A stretch of 36,241 nucleotides of DNA from Chlamydiota bacterium (GTDB lineage: Bacteria; Chlamydiota; Chlamydiia; Chlamydiales; Parachlamydiaceae), in the NCBI GenBank assembly GCA_013286645.1, contig JABDFJ010000022.1, positions 1 through 36,241 of the forward strand, in the 5' to 3' direction. Shown piece by piece: positions 17,095 through 25,710 of this stretch. Below the pieces are notes generated by a model. The model was not told the DNA's origin, did not search any database, and worked only from the letters and a program-made list of their open reading frames with translations. Positions within the stretch are counted from its first letter, which is position 1, and every line of letters begins with the position of its first letter. The translations under genes and the position numbers were made by a program.

Positions 17095-19113
17095 ATGGAT
17101 CATTTGTTTTCCGGACTCAACACCTCACAGCGCTTAGCGGTAGAAACGATTGAAGGGCGCGTGCTTGTGCTGGCCGGTGCGGGTAGTGGCAAGACGCGCG
17201 TGCTCACTTTGCGCATGGCGCATTTGATTCAGAATTTTGGCGTTAACCCCCAATCGATATTAGGGCTGACCTTTACCAATAAAGCTGCCGCAGAGATGCG
17301 GCATCGGCTGGCTTCATTAGTACCTGTCAAGGCGGCCAAGCAAGTGACGCTAGCCACTTTTCATAGCTTTTGCATGCAGATATTGCGCTGCGAAATACCC
17401 CGTTTGGGATATACACATCAATTTACACTCTACGATGAAAAAGATGTGCAACGTCTGATGAGCATGATCGCTCGTGATCTACTCGATGTGGAAGGGCAGC
17501 TGCCTTCTCTTGCACCTACCATTGAGATCATCACTTCGGCAAAAAACAAAGGAATTAAAGCTGAGCAGATCACTGATACAGGATCTGAGTGGCATGATGA
17601 ATTCACACGTACTCTTTATCGCCGCTTGCAGGATAGCATGCGGGCCTACAATGCTGTTGATTTTGATAGCTTGCTAAGTTTGACTGTCGAACTTTTTGAA
17701 AATCATCCCGAGGTACTTGAAAAATATCAAGAGCGCTTCCGCTTCATGATGATCGATGAGTATCAAGACACCAATCCCATTCAATATCGCTTAGCAGCCT
17801 TGCTAACCGCAAAATATAACAACCTGTGTGTTGTCGGCGATGATGACCAATCCATCTATGGTTGGCGAGGGGCTGATGTGCAAAATATCCTAGATTTTTC
17901 AAAAGCCACAGTGATCAAGCTAGAGCAAAACTATCGGTCCACAAACACGATTCTTAAAGCCGCCAATGCGGTGATTGCCAACAATCAAAAACGGCATAGC
18001 AAATCACTGTGGAGCAATAAAGGGGATGGCGAGGCAATAGAGGTCTTTCACGCCCCGACCGAAAATGATGAGGCTCAAGCTGTGATCTGCCGTATGGACC
18101 TCATGCGCCAAAAGCATGGCTTGCAGTGGCGCGATATGGCCATACTCTACCGCTCTAACGCCCTCTCGCGTAATTTTGAGTTAGCATTGATGAAGCATGC
18201 ATGGCAAGATCGCGACGCTTGGATTCGTGGCGTGCCTTATCAAGTGCATGGAGGCACAGAATTTTATGAGCGCAAAGAAATTAAAGACTTAATGGCCTAT
18301 CTTAGAGTTATTGTTAATCCGCAAGATCAAGAGGCGCTGCTGCGTATCATTAATTATCCGCGGCGAGGTATTGGTGAGGGGGCGTTGGATCTTTTGACTG
18401 CATATAACCGCTCCCAAAATATCCCTTTATGGGATGTTCTTGTGGGGGTTGCACAGTCCAAACAAACATACGCTCATTTAACAGACAAGATATCCGATCG
18501 GGCCCTTAGCGGGATACGTTCCTTTTTAGACATTCTAGGTGCTGCCAAGGAGCGCTTTGCGATGCCACCTCTCAGTCTTACTATGACGTGGTTGATTGAA
18601 AAGATCAATTACCAAAAAGCGATTATCGAAGAAGTCAAAAGCGATCAGATGCGTCAATTTAAATGGGAGAACGTGCAGGAATTTGTCTCTGCTATCGCAG
18701 ACTATGAACAAAGGGTTGATCCTGAGATGGGTCAGCATGCCTCACTGCATGATTATGTGTTAAGTACCCCTTTAGATAAAGGATGGGAAGGAAAATTAGC
18801 TAAAGATAAGAATGAGAATAAAGTCACTCTGATGACATTTCATAGCGCCAAAGGGCTAGAATTTCCTGCTTGCTTTTTGGTGGGGATGGAAGATCATATT
18901 ATCCCACATGAGAAAAGCTTGAAGCAAACGGGTATCGAAGAAGAGCGGCGGCTGATGTATGTGGCTATTACGCGTGCAATGAGGTTTTTGACTATGAGTA
19001 TGGCTCAAAAGCGCAAGCGCATGGGAGTGGAGGCGCTGAGCCGTCCTTCGCGTTTTTTAATGGAAATTCCTAAAGAGCATTTGCAGCTTGCACTATGGCA
19101 TAAGCTTGATTAG
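17095..19113 (+). CDS. uvrD: UvrD/Rep/PcrA-type superfamily 1 DNA helicase
   Basis: This 672-residue ATP-dependent 3'-5' helicase carries all SF1A motifs: Q motif near LNTSQRLAV, Walker A AGAGSGKT (27-34), LTFTNKAAAEM, Walker B DEYQDTN (221-227), GDDDQSIYGWRGA, QNYRST, VTLMTFHSAKGLEFP and EERRLMYVAITRA. The length is closer to E. coli Rep than UvrD, and sequence alone does not settle which; chlamydiae usually carry one gene of this group, called uvrD. It acts in repair and in clearing protein roadblocks from DNA. It ends seven bases from the converging thioredoxin-like gene, with no terminator between them. Confidence 0.93.
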   Translation: MDHLFSGLNTSQRLAVETIEGRVLVLAGAGSGKTRVLTLRMAHLIQNFGVNPQSILGLTFTNKAAAEMRHRLASLVPVKAAKQVTLATFHSFCMQILRCEIPRLGYTHQFTLYDEKDVQRLMSMIARDLLDVEGQLPSLAPTIEIITSAKNKGIKAEQITDTGSEWHDEFTRTLYRRLQDSMRAYNAVDFDSLLSLTVELFENHPEVLEKYQERFRFMMIDEYQDTNPIQYRLAALLTAKYNNLCVVGDDDQSIYGWRGADVQNILDFSKATVIKLEQNYRSTNTILKAANAVIANNQKRHSKSLWSNKGDGEAIEVFHAPTENDEAQAVICRMDLMRQKHGLQWRDMAILYRSNALSRNFELALMKHAWQDRDAWIRGVPYQVHGGTEFYERKEIKDLMAYLRVIVNPQDQEALLRIINYPRRGIGEGALDLLTAYNRSQNIPLWDVLVGVAQSKQTYAHLTDKISDRALSGIRSFLDILGAAKERFAMPPLSLTMTWLIEKINYQKAIIEEVKSDQMRQFKWENVQEFVSAIADYEQRVDPEMGQHASLHDYVLSTPLDKGWEGKLAKDKNENKVTLMTFHSAKGLEFPACFLVGMEDHIIPHEKSLKQTGIEEERRLMYVAITRAMRFLTMSMAQKRKRMGVEALSRPSRFLMEIPKEHLQLALWHKLD

Positions 19114-19120
19114 GCTGGTA

Positions 19121-20176
19121 TTAATGTGCTAATGTGACGATGGAAGCGGAATCAATTTTAGAACGGATGCTTTGAATGGCTTTGGAGATCTCTGGCTGGA
19201 CGGATGAGGGAGCTGCGTCGTAGGAGTATTGAGCGTGTTTTAATGCGCTGGCCATTTGATTCTTATCTAAATAGACTTGAGAAATGAGCATCTCGAGGCG
19301 CCAGAGATGTTCTTTATCCTTGTTGCCATATTTTTCGATATATGTTTTGAGGGGAGCTACCGCAAGCTCTGCTGTGTAATTGTCTTTATCCATTTCATTA
19401 AGATATGTTTCAAATTCAATCACGGCCACATGGTACGGGATGTGTTTTTCATTAGTTGGATCGCAAGCAAGCAGTTGCTTGCGGATATCTTGGGCTTCTT
19501 TGGAGTGAATGTGTCCTTCATCAGCTAATTGACGATACCGTTCAGTCAAAAAAAATGTAGATTTATCTGATTTCATCCCTTGACTAACAATTTTTGTCGC
19601 ATCAGCATCGATATTTAATTTTTTAGCTTGTTCATACAGCTGCTTTAAATCGCTGCCAGAGAAGCCCCCTTTATCGAGGGCTCCCATCTTTTGTTTGTAA
19701 GAGGAGAAATCGTTCACCTGTTTGAGCAGATAATCAGCATATTGTTTTCCTCCACCAGGACGATAGCCAGTGGTGCCGATTTGGCGATTTTGTTGGGCAT
19801 CAAAGATGACGATGGTGGGATAACTGCGCACATCGAATTTTTGTTGTAATTGTTTGTTTTGAGCTTTCACTTGGGGATCTTGCGCGCTATAGAGGGGAAA
19901 GTCTAGTTTGACAAAGATGAATTTATTAGCGACAGCATCAGCAAATTCTTGGGTGCTAAGCACCTCTTGTTCGAGTTTGGTGCACCAGCTACACCAATCG
20001 GAACCTGTAAAAAATAAAATCACCGGCTTAGATCCTTCTTTGCCTTGCTTGATGGCTTCGTCATAATTAGTTTGCCATTTAATACTCGGCTTACTTGTCG
20101 CAGTTTCAGAAAAGAGGCTACATGCATGACTTAATACCATGGCACAACAGATAATCCAAATGAATTTATTAGACAT
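19121..20176 (-). CDS. Exported thioredoxin-fold protein, DsbH-like
   Basis: This 351-residue protein has a signal peptide (hydrophobic stretch at about 5-16, cleavage near SHAC or LFSET) and a thioredoxin-fold domain to about residue 155. The active site is WCSWC (C62 and C65), with the cis-proline in VRSYPTIVIFD. The C-terminal 190 residues are helical and charged, possibly TPR-like (for example LEMLISQVYLDKNQMASALKHAQ). Chlamydia species have a periplasmic oxidoreductase, DsbH, close to rnpA, so location and domain agree; the long C-terminal extension is an addition. It likely reduces or isomerises disulfides of envelope proteins. AGGA lies about eight bases before the ATG. Confidence 0.85.
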   Translation of the reverse strand: MSNKFIWIICCAMVLSHACSLFSETATSKPSIKWQTNYDEAIKQGKEGSKPVILFFTGSDWCSWCTKLEQEVLSTQEFADAVANKFIFVKLDFPLYSAQDPQVKAQNKQLQQKFDVRSYPTIVIFDAQQNRQIGTTGYRPGGGKQYADYLLKQVNDFSSYKQKMGALDKGGFSGSDLKQLYEQAKKLNIDADATKIVSQGMKSDKSTFFLTERYRQLADEGHIHSKEAQDIRKQLLACDPTNEKHIPYHVAVIEFETYLNEMDKDNYTAELAVAPLKTYIEKYGNKDKEHLWRLEMLISQVYLDKNQMASALKHAQYSYDAAPSSVQPEISKAIQSIRSKIDSASIVTLAH

Positions 20177-20403
20177 TATTTCTTCCTGGTTAATGTGTGA
20201 GTGTACTTTTAATAAACACCCTAATTTGGTTTCTTACTTGTTTAACCGTATGCTAACGCATTAGATAAAACGAAGCAAATATTTATTTAGTTCTTTTGTG
20301 AGTATTCAAAAAAAATCTAGCATTATCTTTTGCGCTTCAATAATTCACCAATTTCATATAATATCCTAAAATCGAATGATAGAATAAGTAAACAGCTGTG
20401 AAA

Positions 20404-20871
20404 ATGCAATCGTTTCCACCTACATACGTCTTGCGTCATCGGCGAGAAAATCTCAAAAAATGCAGCCTTAGAGGTTTAGAAAAACGCCCTGATTTCAAAT
20501 TTTTCACTTATCCAACGGCTCTATTGCCTGATTTATCGAACTATGTGATGCTCGCACTCGATGCACCTCCTTTATCACCTGCCGACCGGGAACATGGTCT
20601 CTTTCTGTTAGATGCCACTTGGCGCTATGCGGTCAAAATGCTGCAATTTGTTGATGCCCATGCAATCATTGAAAGGCGCAGCATTCCTGCGGGATTTCGC
20701 ACGGCGTATCCGCGGCGCCAAGAGGATTGCCCTTCTCCTGAAGAAGGGCTAGCTTCTATTGAAGCCCTCTATATTGCCTATGTCATTTTAGGACATGATC
20801 CAGCAGGTTTACTCGATAATTATCATTGGCGAGCAGAATTTCTCAAAAAAAATGCAGCTCTTTTCGGGTAA
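20404..20871 (+). CDS. Tsr3/DTW (TDD) superfamily RNA acp-transferase candidate
   Basis: The protein has 155 residues from the ATG at 20404 (a GTG at 20398 is in frame). It reads like the Tsr3/DTW superfamily, which transfers an aminocarboxypropyl group from SAM to uridine or pseudouridine in RNA. Visible landmarks are KKCS (18-21), LDAPPLSPADR (52-62), LLDATWRYAVKM containing the D-x-T-W motif (70-73), RRSIPAGFRTAYPRRQ, a SIEALYIAYVILG helix, and the terminal YHWRAEFLKKN that resembles the Tsr3 end. It appears intermediate between Tsr3 (archaeal/eukaryotic small-subunit rRNA) and bacterial DTW proteins such as TapT (tRNA). The RNA target here is unknown. A TATAAT box is at 20357-20362. Confidence 0.72.
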   Translation: MQSFPPTYVLRHRRENLKKCSLRGLEKRPDFKFFTYPTALLPDLSNYVMLALDAPPLSPADREHGLFLLDATWRYAVKMLQFVDAHAIIERRSIPAGFRTAYPRRQEDCPSPEEGLASIEALYIAYVILGHDPAGLLDNYHWRAEFLKKNAALFG

Positions 20872-20877
20872 GCCATG

Positions 20878-20897
20878 AATTGTGGCCCCCCACAATT
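20878..20897. terminator. Short hairpin after the TDD gene
   Basis: An 8-bp perfect stem (AATTGTGG with CCACAATT) and a CCCC loop starts six bases after the stop at 20871. There is no T-run, so its role as a terminator is uncertain. Two direct copies of GAGGACCTCA follow it. Confidence 0.4.
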
Positions 20898-20920
20898 AGA
20901 GGACCTCATAGAGGACCTCA

Positions 20921-21390
20921 CTATTTGAACGCGAAGAGCGCGAAGCAAGCGAAGGCAACGCGAAGATTTTTCTTCTGCGGGTATCCTCTTACAAATTCAT
21001 GGAGCGCAATTTTTTCTTATTTAAAATGGACTTGTTGCATAAATCCAATTATAGCGATAAATCATTGATGATAAAAAATTTAAAACACAGAGGCACAGAG
21101 AACACGGAGAGGGCCAAGCAAAATATCCTTAGGCATATACCACAATCAATCTCCAATTTTTTCTTTCTCCGTGTTCTCTGTTCTCTGTGTTCAAACTGTT
21201 TATGATAAATGAATTACGGTGTGCTTTATTTATGCAACAAGACCATTTAAAATTCCCAAGATTTCCAGCTGAAAATTTGTACATGTTCAGGGCATATGCA
21301 GCCTACCGCGGCGAGCTACACACTCCGGAATATGTACGAAAATTTTCTTCGCGTTATCTTCGCTTCCTTCGCGTTCTTCGCGTTCAAATA
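20921..21390. repeat. Nested palindrome with CGAAG outer arms
   Basis: The outer arms, 20921-20970 and 21340-21390, consist of tandem units ending in CGAAG and are inverted copies. Inside lies a MITE-like element (21027-21245), and inside that a third inverted pair with CACAGAG-type units (21079-21111 against 21170-21197). The gap from 20872 to 21459 holds nothing else recognisable; apparent reading frames across it are translations of the repeats. Confidence 0.88.
21027..21245. mobile_element. MITE-like element with terminal inverted repeats and target duplication
   Basis: A segment of 219 bases has 18-base terminal inverted repeats (TGGACTTGTTGCATAAAT at the left; the right end differs at one position). 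It is flanked on both sides by the direct repeat TTTAAAA (21020-21026 and 21246-21252), which fits a 7-base target duplication. It encodes no transposase. The inner part carries a CACAGAG-unit inverted repeat. The terminal sequence reminds me of IS5-type ends, but that is from memory and weak. Confidence 0.6.
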
Positions 21391-21459
21391 GGTCGGGTAT
21401 TCCAATTTGTGAGGATCATTAAAGTATTAAGTGTTTACTACTATTAAATATTAATACTA

Positions 21460-22098
21460 ATGACCAAGATCAATGAGATGAAAATGAAGATTGCCGCACA
21501 GCGCGAAATCCTGCAATCGCAACCTAAAGAATAGCCTCTAATTGAGAAGTTAAGCGCTAAGCTAACAAAGCAATTAAGAGAACTGAAAGCTTTGCACAAA
21601 GAGACGGTCAAAGAATTAGCCGGCCAAATTGAAAAAAAACCAGAATCGGCAAGAAAGGAGCTAATGGCTGCCCTTAATCAAGCCAAGATGAATTATGCGG
21701 CAACGCGTCAAGAAGTTACAAGCTCAAGGGGGTATGTGTCTCTGGGTGATAGGTTTTTAAATCAATTAGGTTTTCTGTCGGGTTCACAAAAGCTTGAATT
21801 AGAAGGTCTTGAGATAAAAGCAGATCAGTTAAAAGCACGCCTTAAGGAGGGCCCCTCAAATGCTGATGTAGTCAATGAATTGCGCATGGTTCAAGGAAGT
21901 CTTGAGCGTTTAACACAAAATAAAAAAATTGGAACGATCCAATCAATTTATGAACAAGTCAAGGGGGCAATTAGCGAGGCTTTGGGACGTGTCAGTAAAG
22001 AACCACAAGATACCAAGCCGGCAGCTTCTGAACAAGCCAAGCCTCCTCTAGAAAAGGTTAAGCTTGCTCCACCGGTTGGAAATGATGAACACCTTTAA
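21460..22098 (+). pseudogene. Coiled-coil hypothetical protein with in-frame amber codon
   Basis: An ATG at 21460 opens a frame that reads 24 residues (MTKINEMKMKIAAQRE and on) to a TAG at 21532-21534 and then continues without another stop to 22098. Both sides of the TAG have the same helical, lysine- and leucine-rich coiled-coil character, so the TAG probably interrupts one gene of about 212 residues. A shorter product could start at the TTG at 21592 (168 residues). The C-terminal 40 residues are proline-rich. I do not recognise the family. The 3' end overlaps the next small gene. Confidence 0.6.
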
Positions 22099-22354
22099 AG
22101 CGATCCCTCCAGAGGAATATGGATGTGAAGCTAAGTTAGCGTTTATAACCGAGCTTTTAAAACGCCCCGATCCTATGCTAACTGACCACCCAGACGCGGT
22201 GGCTGCAAATTTAGCTTTAGACTTACTGGGCGATAAAAATGAAATTCCTGTTGCAGATCGTGACCATTATCTCCAAATTGTGTTGATGGATGATAACAAG
22301 AATTTATGGAATGTCTATTTGAATGCCTTGAAATCTGAAGCAAAGAATAAATAG
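22082..22354 (+). CDS. Small hypothetical protein
   Basis: Ninety residues from the ATG at 22082 (a second ATG follows directly): an acidic, helical protein (TFKAIPPEEYGCEAKLAF, then LALDLLGDKNEIPVADRD). No signal or membrane segment and no recognised domain. The start lies inside the last 17 bases of the preceding frame, after GGTTGGAA, so it is probably coupled to it, and the pair may work together. If the upstream gene is broken, this one may still be expressed by re-initiation. Confidence 0.6.
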   Translation: MMNTFKAIPPEEYGCEAKLAFITELLKRPDPMLTDHPDAVAANLALDLLGDKNEIPVADRDHYLQIVLMDDNKNLWNVYLNALKSEAKNK

Positions 22355-22394
22355 ACTTCTTTCGAAACACCTCTAAAGGACAAAATAACATAGT

Positions 22395-22410
22395 CCCTTA
22401 GGTCCCTTAG
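22395..22410. repeat. Short repeat CCCTTAGGT, about two units
   Basis: Two tandem copies of the nonamer found at the left edge of the window (CCCTTAGGT). No complementary arm is seen within 150 bases, so it looks like a solo or decayed array. Confidence 0.55.
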
Positions 22411-22456
22411 TTTTTCTCTGGTAAATTAATTTTGTTTTTTATATACTTTCACTTCA

Positions 22457-22462
22457 TATAAT
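22457..22462 (+). promoter_or_regulatory. Likely -10 box for rlmN
   Basis: A perfect TATAAT in an AT-rich stretch, about 28 bases before the rlmN ATG. A convincing -35 box at 16-18 bases is not visible; TTGTTT lies 19 bases upstream. Confidence 0.4.
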
Positions 22463-22490
22463 TTAATACATCCATTATTTAAGTTTTTTT

Positions 22491-23573
22491 ATGCGCGATT
22501 TTTTTGAACTGAGTGCTTCAGAATTAGTATCCCTGTTAGTCGAGCATGGGGAAAAAGAATACCATGCCCGCCAGATCATCGATTGGGTATATCATAAGGG
22601 GATCGTCTCTTGGGAGGGGATGAGCAACCTCAGCAAAGACTTACGTGCGAAACTTCCCAAAATCATTAATTTGGCTGGCTTGAAGCTGGAACGCGTGCAA
22701 GACTCCACTGATATGGAAACCTATAAGTTCCTATGGAAACTACGCGATGGCAGCTTAGTGGAATCGGTATTGATCTGCTCTGGAGAGCGCCGCACTGTCT
22801 GCGTCTCTTCGCAGGTGGGGTGTCCGGCAAAATGTGCATTTTGTGCCTCTGGCAAAGAAGGGTTTTACCGCAATTTACGTCCAGCCGAAATCGTTGAACA
22901 GGTGGTGCAAATTAACGCCTGGCTTAAGGCTAAAGGGGAAAAAGTTTCCCATATCGTTTATATGGGCATGGGCGAGCCACTGAAAAATTATGAATCTGTG
23001 GTCAAGTCTATCCGCTTACTGGGAGAGCCAACCTTTTTGAATCTTTCAGACAGACGCATGACAGTCTCTACTGTTGGTATTGTTGAAGGCATCAAACGCT
23101 TGGCACATGAAGGATTGAAAGTCAATCTTGTATTGTCGCTGCATGCTCCCAACCAAAAAATACGCTTGAAAATCATTCCTTATGCGCGTAAATATCCTCT
23201 TGAGGAGATTTTAGCAGCCATGGATGAATATGCCCACAAAACAAAACGTGACATCACCTTCGAATATACGCTTATCGCAGGTATCAACGATCATCCTGAT
23301 CATGCGCACGAATTGGCGCATTTGCTCCATGGCAAACAATGCACCGTGAATCTTATCCCTTACAACCCTGTTGCAGGCTTGCGCTTACAGCGCCCAGAAA
23401 AAAAGGCTGTTAAGCAATTCCGTAGTGTGTTGTTTGGCTCACGCATTGTAAATACCTGTCGCTACACAAAAGGTGATGATATCGCTGCTGCATGTGGACA
23501 ACTCGCCATGCAAAACACAGACAAGACAGGCAAAACTGCTGCAGATACACCAAAGCTAGCCCTTCTGGCCTAA
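22491..23573 (+). CDS. rlmN: 23S rRNA/tRNA adenine C2-methyltransferase RlmN
   Basis: This radical SAM enzyme makes m2A at 23S rRNA A2503 and, in many bacteria, at tRNA position 37. The 360-residue protein has the 4Fe-4S motif CPAKCAFC (C111, C115, C118) in VSSQVGCPAKCAFCASGKEG, the MGMGEPL motif, and the second catalytic cysteine in AAACGQLA (C335), which with C118 covers the two-cysteine mechanism. The N-terminal DNA/RNA-binding helices (YHARQIIDWVYHKG) are typical. The last 20 residues are a polar extension. The stop is immediately followed by the hexamer palindrome. Confidence 0.96.
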   Translation: MRDFFELSASELVSLLVEHGEKEYHARQIIDWVYHKGIVSWEGMSNLSKDLRAKLPKIINLAGLKLERVQDSTDMETYKFLWKLRDGSLVESVLICSGERRTVCVSSQVGCPAKCAFCASGKEGFYRNLRPAEIVEQVVQINAWLKAKGEKVSHIVYMGMGEPLKNYESVVKSIRLLGEPTFLNLSDRRMTVSTVGIVEGIKRLAHEGLKVNLVLSLHAPNQKIRLKIIPYARKYPLEEILAAMDEYAHKTKRDITFEYTLIAGINDHPDHAHELAHLLHGKQCTVNLIPYNPVAGLRLQRPEKKAVKQFRSVLFGSRIVNTCRYTKGDDIAAACGQLAMQNTDKTGKTAADTPKLALLA

Positions 23574-23574
23574 C

Positions 23575-23850
23575 ACCCGTGCCCGTGTGCGTGCCCGTGC
23601 CCGTGCCCGTGTGCGTGCCCGTGCCCGAAAAAAGAGTGTGAAATGAAAACGCGATAGGAAAGGTTAAAGGATTTAAATTTCGGAATCACCTCCAATGGCC
23701 GCGAATTGTTTATTATGTGTTGTATCTATGTTAATCAAGATGGCTCGTAGGTAAGTTCGGGCACGGGCACGGGCACGCACACGGGCACGGGCACGCACAC
23801 GGGCACGGGAATGCACACGGGCACGGGAATGCACACGGGCACGAAATTCT
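23575..23850. repeat. Hexamer-array palindrome (GTGCCC units), larger copy
   Basis: The left arm (about 23575-23628) carries eight GTGCCC-type hexamers with GTGTGC variants; the right arm (about 23755-23850) is inverted and carries about fourteen, including GTGTGC and ATTCCC variants in a higher-order pattern. The 125-base centre is unique and differs from that of the 14252-14390 copy. It begins two bases after the rlmN stop and ends 11 bases before the uvrC ATG, so it fills the whole gap between the two genes. Confidence 0.93.
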
Positions 23851-23861
23851 ATGGGAGTCTC

Positions 23862-25703
23862 ATGCCATTTGATCGTAATGCTCTAGATACCTTTCCCAGC
23901 CAGCCCGGCGTCTATTTGATGAAAGGACGTGAGGGGGCTATCCTTTACATCGGTAAAGCAAAAAATGTACGCAATCGCCTTAGGCAATACTTTTTGCCTC
24001 GTGGTGATGGTAGAGCGATGATTCCCTTTCTGATTCCCAAAGTTGAGACCATAGACACTATTGTTGTCTCCTCGGAAAAAGAAGCGCTATTACTTGAAAA
24101 TAACCTGATCAAACAACATAGACCCCGCTATAACGCTCTACTCAAAGACGATAAAACCTATATAGCCCTCGGCATTAATGAAAAGCATCGGTGGCCTATG
24201 GTGTCGCTCGTGCGCTATAAAGGTAATCCCAAGCCCGGTTTAACCTATTTCGGACCCTACACAAGTGCCGAAGCCGCCCGTCAAACGCTTGATCTATTGC
24301 ATCGTTTATTTCCTTTGCGGCAGTGTTCGGACCAAGAACTGGTAAGGCGGACACGACCATGCATTCTTTACGATATGAAACGCTGCATCGCCCCTTGCGT
24401 CAACCGTTGCACTCATGAAGAGTATATGCGGTTGGTGAAGCGGACAGCCAAATTCCTACGAGGACAAGATCGAGAGGTGGTCAGTGATCTCCACACAGAG
24501 ATGCATTTAGCTGCCGAAGCCTTGGAGTTTGAAAAAGCTGGGGCTATTTTAACTACCATTCGCCATATCGAGAAAACATTGGAAGGGCAGAATGTCGATA
24601 AACCACTTGGTGGTGACGTCGATGCATTAGCCATCTTCCGCCAAGGGGAGGAAGTGATCCTGGCGCAATTGATCTTTCGCAGCGGTAAGTTGACAGGTTC
24701 ATCGACATACAACTTTAGTTCCATTGGTGAAGAGGATGATGAGCTTTTCGAGACTTTCATTATCCAACACTATGAGAAACGCAACGAAGTGCCAAGTGAG
24801 GTCTTATTACCTATTGCTTTAGCAGCAGAAGATCGAGAAGCTATCTCTGACATCATTTCCGTGGGTAAAAGACGTGTGCATGTTTTAGCGCCACAACGAG
24901 GAGAGAAAAAAGCCTTAGTCGAAATGGCACAGGCTAATGCAGAAGCGACCTTTAAGAAAGAAAAGGATGAACAGAGCATTAGGGAAAAAGTACTCATGGA
25001 GATGCAAGATCGCTTCCACCTGGCAAACTACCCACGCCGTATCGAATGTTTCGACAACTCAAGCCATGCAGGCACTATGGTCGTTTCAACTCTTGTATCT
25101 TTTTATGAAGGGATGAAAGATCCCTCGCGCTATCGGAAATATAAGATTCGCAGTCTGACAGAATCCGATGATTATGCCGCCATGCGCGAAGCGCTTGAGA
25201 GACGCTATCGACGAGCGAGAGACGAAGAAGACTTGCCAGATTTGCTCGTCGTAGATGGTGGCAAAGGGCACCTCAACGTGGCTTTGAAAGTACTTAGCGA
25301 TCTTAATATCATCTCTATGGATGTTATCGGCTTGGCAAAACAGGAAGGACGGCATGATAAGGGAATGACTTTGGAGCAAGTCTTTTTGCCTAATATAAAA
25401 GATCCCATTCTGCTTAAGACCACATCACCAATCTTATTTATGCTTCAGCAAATCAGAGATGAAGCCCACCGCACAGCCATCACCTTTCACCGCAAGCTGC
25501 GCAGCAAAAAACAGGTCAAAAGTGCGCTTGATGATATTCCAGGGATCGGACCGGCAAAGCGTAAGCTGCTGCTCACACACTTTGGTAGCATCAAAAGGCT
25601 ATCGGAAGCAACTGCCGAAGAGATCCATGCCGTGCCAGGCATTTCGGCAGCCAATACCCAAGCGATTCTAGCCTTCATCCAGCAAAAGAAGACGTCGAAT
25701 TAG
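23862..25703 (+). CDS. uvrC: Excinuclease ABC subunit C
   Basis: UvrC makes both incisions in nucleotide excision repair. From the ATG at 23862 (MPFDRNALDTFPSQPGVYLM) it has 613 residues. The order is: GIY-YIG nuclease (GVYLMKG...ILYIGKAKNVRNRL), cysteine cluster (CSDQEL...RPCILYDMKRCIAPCVNRC), UVR motif (EALEFEKAGAI), RNase H-like nuclease (ECFDNSSHAGT, and VVDGGKGHLNVA), and tandem helix-hairpin-helix (IPGIGPAKRKLLL). In-frame ATGs at 23811 and 23829 are inside the hexamer repeat and would add a repetitive HTGTGM-type peptide, so they were not used. Its promoter must lie in the repeat or further upstream. Confidence 0.95.
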   Translation: MPFDRNALDTFPSQPGVYLMKGREGAILYIGKAKNVRNRLRQYFLPRGDGRAMIPFLIPKVETIDTIVVSSEKEALLLENNLIKQHRPRYNALLKDDKTYIALGINEKHRWPMVSLVRYKGNPKPGLTYFGPYTSAEAARQTLDLLHRLFPLRQCSDQELVRRTRPCILYDMKRCIAPCVNRCTHEEYMRLVKRTAKFLRGQDREVVSDLHTEMHLAAEALEFEKAGAILTTIRHIEKTLEGQNVDKPLGGDVDALAIFRQGEEVILAQLIFRSGKLTGSSTYNFSSIGEEDDELFETFIIQHYEKRNEVPSEVLLPIALAAEDREAISDIISVGKRRVHVLAPQRGEKKALVEMAQANAEATFKKEKDEQSIREKVLMEMQDRFHLANYPRRIECFDNSSHAGTMVVSTLVSFYEGMKDPSRYRKYKIRSLTESDDYAAMREALERRYRRARDEEDLPDLLVVDGGKGHLNVALKVLSDLNIISMDVIGLAKQEGRHDKGMTLEQVFLPNIKDPILLKTTSPILFMLQQIRDEAHRTAITFHRKLRSKKQVKSALDDIPGIGPAKRKLLLTHFGSIKRLSEATAEEIHAVPGISAANTQAILAFIQQKKTSN

Positions 25704-25710
25704 CCTCCAT

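Noticed and set aside
21187-21447. Open frame across the nested palindrome
   Set aside because: It runs through both the MITE end and the CGAAG arm, has no plausible ribosome-binding site, and its sequence is dictated by the repeats.
23575-23850. Possible CRISPR array because of regular GC-rich repeats
   Set aside because: Units are six bases and directly adjacent, with no 30-base spacers and no cas genes; the array is inverted rather than direct.
24413-24760. Serine-rich frame antisense to uvrC
   Set aside because: It overlaps the conserved middle of uvrC completely, so it is a shadow frame.
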